This document shows, one piece after another, positions 33,671 to 42,118 of a DNA stretch of 64,000 bases (position 1 is the stretch's first letter; every line of letters starts with the position of its first letter). The position numbers were made by a program, and so were the translations under genes. The DNA lies in the NCBI GenBank assembly GCA_934630735.1, contig CAKTWK010000004.1:29718-93717 (forward strand), in the 5' to 3' direction. The notes under the pieces were generated by a model, which worked only from the letters and a program-made list of their open reading frames with translations, was not told the origin of the DNA and did no database searches. The DNA comes from an uncultured Collinsella sp. Its GTDB lineage: Bacteria > Actinomycetota > Coriobacteriia > Coriobacteriales > Coriobacteriaceae.

Positions 33671-35062
33671 TTACTCTTCCTCAACGTGATTGATCACAGC
33701 ACCCTTGGTGTGGATGAAGTTGGGGACGAAGGCGACGATCAGAAGGACAGCAAGAATCGCGTAGACACCGGTGGTACCGAAGGCCTCGGCAGCGCGGCCA
33801 AGCGTAATACCAATGACGGAGAAATCGAAGTCGCCGAACGTAGTGTTCTTGAAGCCAAAGACGTCAAGAACGGGCAGGAGCAGGGCCGGGGCAAAGGTGA
33901 TGAGCAGGCCGTTGACGAAAGCGCCAAGAGCTGCGCCCTTGCGACCGCCGGTAGCATTGCCGTAGATGCCCGCGGTAGCACCGCAGAAGAAGTGGGGAAC
34001 CATGCCCGGGATGATGAAGATGCCCAGGGTAGCGCCCACGATGAACATACCGACCACACCACCGATAAAGGAAGCGACAAAGCCGAGGATAACGGCGGTG
34101 GGAGCATAGGGGAAGAAGACAGCGCAGTCGACGGCGGGGATGGCACCGGGGATCAGCTTGTTGGAGATGCCCTGGAAAGCCGGGACCAGGTCGGCAAGGA
34201 TCATACGAACGCCGTTATAGACGATGGTGACACCAACGGCGAAGGACAGAGCGCAGGTCAGGGCATAGACAATCACGTTGTCGCCGCCAGCGGTCTTGGT
34301 AACGACCGCAGGATCTGCAATGTAAGCGGCGAAAGCGGTAACCAGGTAGAAGAAGGCCATGGTAAGAGCCGTGGAGATGGTAGTGTCGCGCAGGAAGGCG
34401 AACTTCTCGGGAACCTCGATCTTCTCGGTGCTGTTCTCCTCGGCGTCCTTAGCAAAAAGCGTACCGACTGCAGCGGAGATGTAATAGGCGAGTGAACCGA
34501 AGTGGCCCATGGCGATTTCATCGCCATCGGTAACCTTCTCGGTGAAACGCTGACCAACGGCGGGAAGCATAGCGCTCACGAGGCCCAGGAACATGCCGCC
34601 CACGATGACAAGCTGGACATCCTGGAAGCCAGATGCCTGCAGAACGGCAGACAGCAGGCAGGCCATAAACATGCTGTGATGGCCCGTCAGGAAGATGTAC
34701 TTAAACTTGGTAAAGCGGGCAATGATAATGTTCACGACATAGCCGAGAATCAGGATCATCATGGTCTGAACGCCGAGGACGCTCTGAGCCATCGAAACGA
34801 CGACCTCGTTGTTGGGCACGACGCCGGTGATGTGGAAACCGGTCTCGATGAAGGTACCCAGCGGAGCAAGGTTCTCCTGAACAACAGCGGCGCCGGCGGA
34901 CAGCATGATGTAACCAAGAATGGGCTTCAGGGTGCCCGTCATCACCTTGTGGGCAGGACGCTTAAGCGCGACAAGGCCCACAAAGGCAAATAGACCCATA
35001 ATCCACGCTGGCTTGGTCAGAATCGATTGGATAAACTCAAGTATGGGAAGGATGGCTTGCAT
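33671..35062 (-). CDS. PTS EIIC, ascorbate (UlaA/SgaT)-family
   Basis: 463 residues with about 11 transmembrane segments. UlaA-family blocks are visible: MTGTLKPILGYIMLSAGA near the start, FLTGHHSMFMACLL, EKVTDGDEIAMGHFGSLAY, GVRMILADLVPAFQGISNKLIPGAIPAVDCA, and IIPGMVPHFFCGATAGIYGNATGG. AAAGGAAG lies before the ATG. The operon order is aldolase, IIA, IIB, IIC. The ascorbate label describes the family only; no UlaD/E/F/G genes are present. The aldolase partners suggest a different keto- or polyol-type substrate. Confidence 0.88.
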   Translation of the reverse strand: MQAILPILEFIQSILTKPAWIMGLFAFVGLVALKRPAHKVMTGTLKPILGYIMLSAGAAVVQENLAPLGTFIETGFHITGVVPNNEVVVSMAQSVLGVQTMMILILGYVVNIIIARFTKFKYIFLTGHHSMFMACLLSAVLQASGFQDVQLVIVGGMFLGLVSAMLPAVGQRFTEKVTDGDEIAMGHFGSLAYYISAAVGTLFAKDAEENSTEKIEVPEKFAFLRDTTISTALTMAFFYLVTAFAAYIADPAVVTKTAGGDNVIVYALTCALSFAVGVTIVYNGVRMILADLVPAFQGISNKLIPGAIPAVDCAVFFPYAPTAVILGFVASFIGGVVGMFIVGATLGIFIIPGMVPHFFCGATAGIYGNATGGRKGAALGAFVNGLLITFAPALLLPVLDVFGFKNTTFGDFDFSVIGITLGRAAEAFGTTGVYAILAVLLIVAFVPNFIHTKGAVINHVEEE

Positions 35063-35133
35063 CTGCGCTTCCTTTCTCTCTAACGTGGGCGCGTTTCCCT
35101 CTTCCACAGGGAACCGCCCTTTTTTGTGCCGCT

Positions 35134-35409
35134 TTAGGCGTTAGCGGCGGCCGCCTTGATTGCCTCGAGGGCATCTTCGCGGATCTTCTTCTTGTTCACA
35201 TAGCTGCGAACGATCACAACGTTGCCGTGGAGCTCGGGGGCGAGTTCCTTAACGGTGATGAACAGATCCGGATTTGCGGAAGAAGCACCGTTCAGGTCCA
35301 TAGACTCAACGTCGGCCTTGATGCCCTCCTCCTCGCAAAGCTCCTCGACTTTGCCAGCGAGCATCAGGCTGGACCCGATGCCGTTTCCGCATACGGTGAT
35401 GATATGCAT
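35134..35409 (-). CDS. PTS EIIB, UlaB-like
   Basis: 91 residues. The P-loop-like active site VCGNGIGSSLM holds phosphocysteine C7. It receives phosphate from the adjacent EIIA and passes it to the sugar bound by the UlaA-type permease. GAGGAAGG lies just before the ATG. 71 bp separates it from the EIIC gene and 75 bp from EIIA. Confidence 0.9.
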   Translation of the reverse strand: MHIITVCGNGIGSSLMLAGKVEELCEEEGIKADVESMDLNGASSANPDLFITVKELAPELHGNVVIVRSYVNKKKIREDALEAIKAAAANA

Positions 35410-35484
35410 GGCAACCTTCCTCTCCTACACGTGACGGTTTTCCGTCTATCTAAAAGCGGCGACGCATCGCCGTGCCATTAAGGC

Positions 35485-35931
35485 CTAAAAGAATGAATGC
35501 ATGGTCTCCAAAACCTGCTCGGGCGTATCGCATGCGCTGAGCTTGGCAACGCAGTCCTCGTCCTCGAACATCTGCGAAAGCTCCGCCAAGCAGCCAAGAT
35601 GAGCCTTGGGGTCGGGTGCGCAAATACCCACGAGCACGTGAACCGGATCGAAATCCTCGTGTCCAAACGCAATGGCAGGGTCAAGCGTGACGATACAGAT
35701 CCCCGCTTCACTCACATTGCCATCTGCCTGAGCGTGGGGCATGGCGATGCCCTCTTCCAAGACCATATAGGGGCCGAATTTGTGAACCGATGAAATCATG
35801 GCGTCAACATAGCTCTGGTCGCATTTGCCAGCGTCTACGAGCAACTTACCGCATGCCCTGATCGCTTCCTCCCAGTCGGAGGCCTCGACGTGGCAGGCAA
35901 CAAGCTCGGGCTTAAGAAGATCGGTCAGCAT
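35485..35931 (-). CDS. PTS EIIA, fructose/mannitol/UlaC type
   Basis: 148 residues. The phosphorylated histidine H66 lies in GIAMPHAQ. The surrounding fold signature (IVTLDPAIAFG, VHVLVGICAPDPKAHL) is that of PTS_EIIA_2 domains. It starts 9 bp after the second aldolase gene, so the two are surely co-transcribed. It accepts phosphate from HPr. Confidence 0.9.
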   Translation of the reverse strand: MLTDLLKPELVACHVEASDWEEAIRACGKLLVDAGKCDQSYVDAMISSVHKFGPYMVLEEGIAMPHAQADGNVSEAGICIVTLDPAIAFGHEDFDPVHVLVGICAPDPKAHLGCLAELSQMFEDEDCVAKLSACDTPEQVLETMHSFF

Positions 35932-35940
35932 GCTCGTCCC

Positions 35941-36651
35941 CTACTCCTCGGGCAGGATATGAAAACCAAGCGCCTGAATGTCGCGGGCAAAGCCCTTGAC
36001 CGTATCAAGCGAGTACTCAAGCAAATCTTTCCCGAAATTCTTGCGCTTGGCAAGAAGGGCATTGGGGACCGTAATGATCTGGCATCCAACGGACTCCGCC
36101 TGGAAGATATTGAGGACCTCGCGCGTAGACGCCCAGAGAACCTCGGCAGCAGGCTTAACGGCAGCCTTCTTTACGGACTCCGCCATGAGGGGCAGCGGAT
36201 CGACGCCGGTATCGGCAATGCGACCGGCAAAGATGGACAGAATAGAGGGGGTCTCGGCAGAGACGGCATCGACAAACTCGTCGACCTGCTCGGGCGTGAA
36301 GATAGTGGTGACATTCACCTTGATGCCGTCGGCAGAAAGGCGCTTGACCAGCGCGGCGGTGGACTCACCCTTGGTGTTGAGCGCCGGAATCTTAACGTAG
36401 ACGTTGTCTGCCCAGGTTGCGATCTCGCGAGCCTCGGCTTCCATACCCGCCTCGTCATCAGCGAAAACCTCAAAAGAGACCGACACATCGGTAATGTGCT
36501 CAAGAACCGTCTTGGCAAAAGCGCGGTAGTCGGTCACGCCGCCGGCCTTCATAAGGGAAGGATTGGTCGTGAAGCCCTGAACGTTGCCATTGTCATGCAT
36601 GTCAAGCATGCCTTCGAGGTTAGCGCCGTCGGCAAACACCTTGATCGCCAT
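35941..36651 (-). CDS. Transaldolase/fructose-6-phosphate aldolase-like protein (copy 2)
   Basis: 236 residues, very similar to the product at 32642-33346, with identical blocks such as FADGANLEGMLDM, NVQGFTTNPSLMK, DGIKVNVTTIFTP and FAGRIADTGVDP. Schiff-base Lys lies in YVKIPA. First gene of the PTS operon (GAAAGGACC upstream), divergent from DeoR. Being both first and last in the neighbourhood, the two aldolase copies bracket the PTS genes; they probably share a substrate but are separately promoted. Confidence 0.88.
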   Translation of the reverse strand: MAIKVFADGANLEGMLDMHDNGNVQGFTTNPSLMKAGGVTDYRAFAKTVLEHITDVSVSFEVFADDEAGMEAEAREIATWADNVYVKIPALNTKGESTAALVKRLSADGIKVNVTTIFTPEQVDEFVDAVSAETPSILSIFAGRIADTGVDPLPLMAESVKKAAVKPAAEVLWASTREVLNIFQAESVGCQIITVPNALLAKRKNFGKDLLEYSLDTVKGFARDIQALGFHILPEE

Positions 36652-36999
36652 GTTCGGTCCTTTCTCATCAAACGCTATTGCTATCGAAAGCCTTCTTCTT
36701 TGTTTCAAAAGCTTTTCGGCTTTCTTTTATAAACCATTTCAAAAGCTATCGAAAGCTCAATTGTCAACTTTCCGTGAACGGTCGAATATCGGGTGTGAAC
36801 GTGCTTCTTTTGGGCGGCACCTCCAGAACAAGTCCCTCTATACGCTCTTTAAGTGCGAACTATCTGCTACATATGCATTCGGGACATGCCATTCCGCTCA
36901 TTCGATTCATTCGAATTTGCCTTGTTCTTTTCATATCGATACGTTATATTTCGATTACGAAAGGCCCATCTTTTGCCTTTCGTTCAAAAGGAGTGGCAT
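36652..36999. promoter_or_regulatory. Divergent control region with repeated DeoR-type motifs
   Basis: ATCGAAAGC occurs at 36683 and 36748, TTTCAAAAGC at 36703 and 36737, and CGAAAGGC/GCCTTTCG flanks a palindrome at about 36959-36982. A -35-like TTGACA lies on the minus strand (36767-36762). Clustered CGAAAG/CTTTTG sites fit DeoR-family binding. No gene is seen. Confidence 0.55.
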
Positions 37000-37791
37000 A
37001 TGGCATCTACTTCAGACCTTTCACCAGCCGAGCGTCAGCGATTTATTATGAACTGGCTGGCCGAAAAGCCAAATATCTCGGTATCCGACATCGTTCGCCG
37101 TTTTTCGGTTTCGGAAGTCACCGCACGACACGACCTCGTCTCGCTGGAATCCGAAGGCAAGCTGCGTCGCGTACGCGGTGGAGCGGTATCGCTTTCTCGC
37201 TCCACCGCAATCTCGTATCCCGAGGAGCGCATCAATGTCCAAGTCGAGGCCAAGGAGGCCATCGCCGCAACCGCAGCAACTCTTGTTGATGATGGCGATG
37301 TTCTGGTAATTGATATCGGCACCACAGGCTTTTACTTCGCTAAGGCCCTCATGGACAAGCGCGAGATCACCATTATCACCGGCGATCTTGCAATCGCGAA
37401 CTACGCCAGTTTCAATCTCCCCAATGCTTCGGTAGTGTTGCTGGGCGGCTCCGTGCGCAAGGGCCACCTCTATCTCGCGGGCGCGCTAACGCTCGACTGC
37501 ATGAGCAAACTACATGCCGACAAGGCGTTTGTCAGTGCCGACGGATTCCACCCCGACCACGGTTTTACCGTCGAGCACGACTTCTCGGCCATGATCAAGC
37601 ATATGTACCTGACCAACTCAAACCAGGGCTACATGATGGTTGACCAGGGAAAGTTCAACAAGACCAGTTTTTATCAGTCCGCGCAGATCGATGACCTCGA
37701 TGGCATCATCGTTGATGGAGACGACGAGGGCATCATGACGGCGGCGATCGAGAGCAGTCGCAGTCATCCCAAGCTCTATATTGCAAAATAG
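37000..37791 (+). CDS. DeoR-family sugar-phosphate-responsive regulator
   Basis: 263 residues. N-terminal DeoR winged helix (ERQRFIMNWLAEKPNISVSDIVRRFSVSEVTARHDLVSLESEGKLRRVRGGAV), then the DeoRC sensor domain with IDIGTTGFYFAKAL, LLGGSVRKGHLYLAG and DKAFVSADG. AAAAGGAG lies six bases before the ATG; a longer upstream frame is in the promoter region. Divergent from the aldolase-PTS operon, which it almost certainly represses until the phosphorylated sugar appears. Confidence 0.9.
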   Translation: MASTSDLSPAERQRFIMNWLAEKPNISVSDIVRRFSVSEVTARHDLVSLESEGKLRRVRGGAVSLSRSTAISYPEERINVQVEAKEAIAATAATLVDDGDVLVIDIGTTGFYFAKALMDKREITIITGDLAIANYASFNLPNASVVLLGGSVRKGHLYLAGALTLDCMSKLHADKAFVSADGFHPDHGFTVEHDFSAMIKHMYLTNSNQGYMMVDQGKFNKTSFYQSAQIDDLDGIIVDGDDEGIMTAAIESSRSHPKLYIAK

Positions 37792-37794
37792 CTC

Positions 37795-37834
37795 AAATGG
37801 CCGGGTCGCCCCACCGCGGGCGACCCGGCCATTT
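37795..37834. terminator. Bidirectional terminator, DeoR/HAD
   Basis: Perfect 16-bp stem (37796-37811 / 37818-37833) with a CACCGC loop; AAAT and ATTTATT flanks serve the plus strand, and the minus-strand HAD gene stops just beyond. Confidence 0.85.
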
Positions 37835-37835
37835 A

Positions 37836-38663
37836 TTAGATCAACCCAAAGTGGCGCATGGCGGTGACGGTACCGTCGTGTGCGACATCGTCGGTCACGT
37901 AGTCGGCGACCGCCTTGACCTCGGGCATGGCGTTGCCCATGGCGACAGCCGTCTCGACCGCAGCGAGCATGCCCAGGTCGTTGCCTGAATCGCCGAAGCC
38001 AAAGGTGCGCGCATTTCCCTCGCGGCCCAGATACTCCAGCGCCCGCGCCACGCCCACACCTTTGTCAATGCCCTTGGGGCTCAGCTCGCGATTCTGACCA
38101 CCGGTGTTGCACAGCTCAAACTCGCGCTCGATAAAGCCGTCATCGTTGGCTACGCGAGCCAGGTCGCACGCGTTAATGCACACCTTGCCTACGCGCAAGC
38201 GGCCATCGACGCGCATCTGATCAACGCCATGCACCACGCCGGCGCCTAGCAGAAATGACTGTTCGACACCAACTGGCTCAAGTGAATAGGTGGCACCGTT
38301 CGTCTCGAACAACGCCTCGCCGCCCGCCACAGTAATGCGACGCGCGAGCTCCTCAACAATGTCTTCGTCAAAGCACTCCTCATGCACCACGCGGCCCTCG
38401 ACCTCGAGCGTGGCGCCCGCCATGGCAACGATACCCGCCGGGTTCAGCGCACGCAGGCCATCGGCAACCAGCCACAGGGGACGGCCCGTGCAGATAAATG
38501 CCTGGTGACCCGCATTGCGCAGGCGACCAAATGCATCGACAACAGCCTTCGACGGATGGATTGCATTGAAGTCCTTATCGGTCATATCGTCGGGATCGAA
38601 CGACGTCAGCGTGCCGTCCACGTCAAAAAAGAGCACGGCGGAATCGGGGCACGCATCAATCAT
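37836..38663 (-). CDS. HAD-superfamily phosphatase, Cof type
   Basis: 275 residues. Motif I FFDVDGTLTSFD (nucleophile Asp near residue 12), motif II CTGRP, motif III Lys in ELSPKGIDKG, motif IV FGFGDSGNDLGML. A C2-type cap lies between motifs II and III. Family members dephosphorylate sugar phosphates, flavin or B6 compounds; substrate cannot be told. AAAGGA precedes the ATG. Monocistronic, convergent with the DeoR gene. Confidence 0.9.
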   Translation of the reverse strand: MIDACPDSAVLFFDVDGTLTSFDPDDMTDKDFNAIHPSKAVVDAFGRLRNAGHQAFICTGRPLWLVADGLRALNPAGIVAMAGATLEVEGRVVHEECFDEDIVEELARRITVAGGEALFETNGATYSLEPVGVEQSFLLGAGVVHGVDQMRVDGRLRVGKVCINACDLARVANDDGFIEREFELCNTGGQNRELSPKGIDKGVGVARALEYLGREGNARTFGFGDSGNDLGMLAAVETAVAMGNAMPEVKAVADYVTDDVAHDGTVTAMRHFGLI

Positions 38664-38738
38664 ATGGGTTCCTTTCGAGGATAAGGGCAAACGAAGCATC
38701 CATCATATAATGGAGCGACGCAACCAGAGAGGTCACCC

Positions 38739-41306
38739 ATGGAATTTTACGCAAGCTGCCCCGAGGGCTTTGAGTCCGCACTCGCCGATGAGCTTAAACG
38801 CCTCGGGCTTTCGCATGTCCGCCGCCTGAAAGGCCGCGCTACGTTTGAGGGCGAGCTCGAAGAAGGCTACCGCGCCTGTCTGTGGTCGCGCCTGGCGAGC
38901 CGCGTGTTCGTGGTACTCGGGCGCTTTGAGGCGCAGGATGCCGACGAGCTGTACGACAGCGTTTACGACATCGCCTGGGAGGCCATCATCCGCCCCGGCG
39001 CCACCATCGCCATTACCGCCCGCGGCGTGACCGAGCAGCTGCGCAACACGCGCTTCTCGGCCCTGCGCGCCAAAGACGCGCTGTGCGACCGCCTGGCCGA
39101 GACCACGGGACGCCGCGCCGACGTCGATGCCGCCGACCCCGATGTTCACCTGTTGCTTTCGCTGCGCCAGCGCCGCGCGGGCATCAGCCTGGACCTTTCG
39201 GGCGACCCACTGTTCAAACGTCTGCCGCCCGCAGCGACCCGCGCCGGCGAGGGCGCGCACGTGCTGCGCCCCGACTACGCCGCCCTGGTGCTGGCGCAGG
39301 TCGGCTGGACCGCACTGTGCGAGCGCGAGCTGACGGCCGACGACTACGAAAACGAAGCCCTGCCCACGCTGATCGACGCCTCATGCGCCGGCGGTGGTCT
39401 GCTGTTGGAGGCCGTGAACATTCTGACCGACCGCGCCCCGGGCGCCGCTCGCGAGCACTGGGGCTTTGAGGGCTGGCAGCTGCACGACGCCACTCTGTGG
39501 GAGCAGCTGCTCGCCGAGGCACGCGAGCGCGAGGCGGCAGCGCGCGAGCGCCAGGCGCGCATCGTTGCCGTAGATATCGACCCCGCCGCACGCAAGACCG
39601 CCGAGTGCATGGTTAAGTGTGCCGGCTACAAGCGCTTTGTCGATTTTTGCGCTGCCAAGCCAGCCACCGTGTTGGACCATGCAGGCGCTGTCGCCGGCGC
39701 CGCCGTGGTCGCGGACACGACCGAGACACCGCTTTCGCTCATGCATGACACCATGACGCTCATCGGCGAGCTGCGCCGCGCGCCCGAGCTTGCCGCGGCG
39801 CCGGTCGCCGCGCTCACCCGCGACGGATTGCTGGCCCGCGCACTCCACGCCGAGCCCGAGCGCTCAATCGCCGTCATGCCCAACAACGAGGAGGCGACCG
39901 TCGAAGTCTGGCCCTCTCTCGACCACGCCGCCGCAGCATTTGAGGCTGCGACCAGCGCGGATGCCGAGGCCGAAGTTGCGGATGCCAACGAAGTCAACGA
40001 TGAAGCCGCCGCTTCCGCCATGCCCGAGCCCGCCGCCATGCTCGACCTGGGCGACGGCAAGCCGCTGCCCGTGCTCATCCCCGAGTCGGAGCAGTTCGCC
40101 AACCGCCTGCGCAAGAATGCCCGCCTGCGCCGCAAGTGGGCCAAGCGCGAGGGCGTGAGCTGCTACCGCGTCTACGATGCCGACCTGCCCGACTACTCCG
40201 CCGCCATCGACCTGTACGAGGGTTGCCCGCAGACGCCGGGTCGCTGGCTCGTCATCGCCGAATATGCCGCGCCTAAGACCATCGACCCCGCACTGGCCCA
40301 GGCCCGCATGCTCGACATCTTGGCCATCGCGCCGCGCATCCTGGATGTTCCGGCCGAACACGTGCACGCCAAGGCCCGCATGCGCTCGCGCGGCGGCTCG
40401 CAGTACGGCAAGCAGGGCGCCGGCAAGGGCGGATCGGGCGAACGCGCCAACATCGCGCGCCGTCGCCTGCCGCTCATCGAAGAGGGCGGCCTCACCTTTG
40501 CCGTCAACTTTGACGATTACCTGGACGTCGGCATCTTCCTGGATCACCGCGTCACCCGCAGCCTAGTGCGCGAGCACGCCAAGCAGGCGCGCCGCTTCCT
40601 CAACCTGTTTGCCTACACCGGCACTGCCACCTGCTACGCGGCCGATGGCGGCGTCGAGGAGACCGTGACGGTCGACCTCTCCAACACCTACCTGGACTGG
40701 GCCGAGCGCAACATGCGCCAGAACGGCTTTGTGGGGCCTCAGCATCATTTTGTGCGCGACGACGTGCTCGCCTGGATTCGCGACCAGCGCCAGACGCGCA
40801 ACCGCTGGGACTTGATCTTTGTCGACCCGCCCACGTTCTCGAACTCGTCCAAGATGGGCCGCCGCACCTGGGATGTCCAGCGCGACCATGTTGAGCTTTT
40901 GGCCGGCGTATCGCGCCTGCTCGCGCAGGGCGGCCATGCCATTTTTAGCTGCAACCTGCGAGGCTTCCGCCCCGAAACGCGCAAGCTCGCACGCGCGGGC
41001 GTGGTGCTGGAGGACATTACGGCGCAGACCATCCCCGAGGACTTCGCGCGCAACCAGAAGGTGCACCATTGCTATATCGTGCGCCGTCTGCCCATCGAGG
41101 ACGCCATGGCCGAAGTCGGCTTTAGCGCCGAGGAAATTGCCGAGCGCGTCGAGGAACTGCGCAGCCCCGAGACCCGCAAGCCTCGCACAACGCCGCCCGC
41201 GCACGCGCAGGCCGGCAACGGCAAGTCGAACTCTGCCGGCAAACCCTCCCCTGCCGGCAAGCCCAAAAAGAAGAAGTTCTACGCCAGCAAGCCCAAGGGC
41301 AAATAA
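38739..41306 (+). CDS. rlmKL: RlmKL 23S rRNA methyltransferase with apparently degenerate RlmL half
   Basis: 855 residues: N-terminal THUMP (1-160), RlmL-type methyltransferase (about 165-400), RlmK-type methyltransferase (about 450-790), and a Lys/Pro-rich tail. In E. coli the two halves methylate G2445 and G2069. The RlmK half is intact: NLFAYTGTATCYAADGG, VDLSNTYLDWAERN, FVDPPTFSNSS. In the RlmL half the SAM loop expected as DPxCGSGT reads DASCAGGG (residues 213-220). The NPPY catalytic motif expected near residue 327 is missing (ADTTETP). An Ala/Glu-rich insert lies at 375-435. GAGAGG precedes the ATG. Confidence 0.92.
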   Translation: MEFYASCPEGFESALADELKRLGLSHVRRLKGRATFEGELEEGYRACLWSRLASRVFVVLGRFEAQDADELYDSVYDIAWEAIIRPGATIAITARGVTEQLRNTRFSALRAKDALCDRLAETTGRRADVDAADPDVHLLLSLRQRRAGISLDLSGDPLFKRLPPAATRAGEGAHVLRPDYAALVLAQVGWTALCERELTADDYENEALPTLIDASCAGGGLLLEAVNILTDRAPGAAREHWGFEGWQLHDATLWEQLLAEAREREAAARERQARIVAVDIDPAARKTAECMVKCAGYKRFVDFCAAKPATVLDHAGAVAGAAVVADTTETPLSLMHDTMTLIGELRRAPELAAAPVAALTRDGLLARALHAEPERSIAVMPNNEEATVEVWPSLDHAAAAFEAATSADAEAEVADANEVNDEAAASAMPEPAAMLDLGDGKPLPVLIPESEQFANRLRKNARLRRKWAKREGVSCYRVYDADLPDYSAAIDLYEGCPQTPGRWLVIAEYAAPKTIDPALAQARMLDILAIAPRILDVPAEHVHAKARMRSRGGSQYGKQGAGKGGSGERANIARRRLPLIEEGGLTFAVNFDDYLDVGIFLDHRVTRSLVREHAKQARRFLNLFAYTGTATCYAADGGVEETVTVDLSNTYLDWAERNMRQNGFVGPQHHFVRDDVLAWIRDQRQTRNRWDLIFVDPPTFSNSSKMGRRTWDVQRDHVELLAGVSRLLAQGGHAIFSCNLRGFRPETRKLARAGVVLEDITAQTIPEDFARNQKVHHCYIVRRLPIEDAMAEVGFSAEEIAERVEELRSPETRKPRTTPPAHAQAGNGKSNSAGKPSPAGKPKKKKFYASKPKGK

Positions 41307-41308
41307 CA

Positions 41309-41376
41309 AAGTTGCGGTGGAATACGGACTGTTTTGCCTGGAATTAGGCAAATTTAGACCGTATTCCACCGCAACT
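41309..41376. repeat. Palindromic element, family 2 (copy 2)
   Basis: AAGTTGCGGTGGAATACGG (41309-41327) and near-complement (41359-41376), with an inner stem TTTTGCCT...AGGCAAA. It begins three bases after the rlmKL stop and ends 24 bp before the kdpE stop, filling the convergent gap, so it may double as a terminator. Confidence 0.75.
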
Positions 41377-41400
41377 CATATTGGGATGGTGGTTGGCGAT

Positions 41401-42114
41401 CTAGCCTTGGGTGACCAGTCGGTAACCGATACCCACATGCGTTTGGATATAGCGCGGATGCGCGGGGTCGGACTCGATCTTCTTACGCAGCGTACCCATA
41501 AAGACACGCAGGCTCGCCAGGTCGCTCTTAGTTGCCGTGCCCCAAATCTCGTGCAGGATATATTGGTGCGTCAGCACCTTGTCGGCGTTGTGCGCCAGCA
41601 GGCACAAAAGCTTGTACTCGATCGGCGTCAGATGTAGTTCCTCGCCATCCATCGTGGCGATGCCGGCATCAAAATCGATATGCAGCTCACCGGTATCGAA
41701 CGAGCCCTCGGAGACAACGCCGCCCGTCTGCGCATACGAGAGACGCCTGAGCGTGGTGCGAATGCGCGCGAGCAGCTCCTCGACCGAAAACGGCTTGGTC
41801 AGATAGTCGTCGGCACCGGCATCGAGCGCGCGGATTTTATCCGCATCCTCGCTACGCGCCGATACCACGATAATCGGCATACCCGACCACGCGCGCACCG
41901 ACTCGACCACCTTGACGCCGTCCATATCGGGCAGGCCCAGATCGAGCAGCACAATGCTCGGTGCCTGCGATGAGGCGGCGGCGATGGCGGCATGGGCGGT
42001 CTCCACGGCCATATGGCGCAAGCCGTGCGCCTCGAGCGCGGCAACGATAAGATTGCGAACGGCGGGGTCGTCCTCAACGACCAAGATGAGCGGTTTTACG
42101 GCAGAGTTCGTCAC
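41401..42114 (-). CDS. kdpE: KdpE-type response regulator
   Basis: 237 residues from a GTG start with AAGGAG seven bases upstream, inside the end of the kinase gene. Receiver domain: acidic pair EDD (near residue 14), phosphoryl-acceptor Asp in LLDLGLPDMDG, Thr/Ser in VVSARS, Lys in TKPFS. C-terminal OmpR-type winged helix (HLTPIEYKLLCLLAHNADKVLTHQYILHEIWG, RVFMGTLRKKIE), closest to KdpE. The partner kinase lies immediately upstream. Expected to respond to K+ limitation or osmotic stress. Confidence 0.9.
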   Translation of the reverse strand: MTNSAVKPLILVVEDDPAVRNLIVAALEAHGLRHMAVETAHAAIAAASSQAPSIVLLDLGLPDMDGVKVVESVRAWSGMPIIVVSARSEDADKIRALDAGADDYLTKPFSVEELLARIRTTLRRLSYAQTGGVVSEGSFDTGELHIDFDAGIATMDGEELHLTPIEYKLLCLLAHNADKVLTHQYILHEIWGTATKSDLASLRVFMGTLRKKIESDPAHPRYIQTHVGIGYRLVTQG

Positions 42115-42118
42115 AGCG

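Noticed and set aside
32292..36999. Riboswitch or T-box leaders before the aldolase or PTS genes
   Set aside because: Leaders lack the conserved T-box or purine/flavin/lysine motifs I could recognise; repeated CGAAAG sites point to DeoR control instead.
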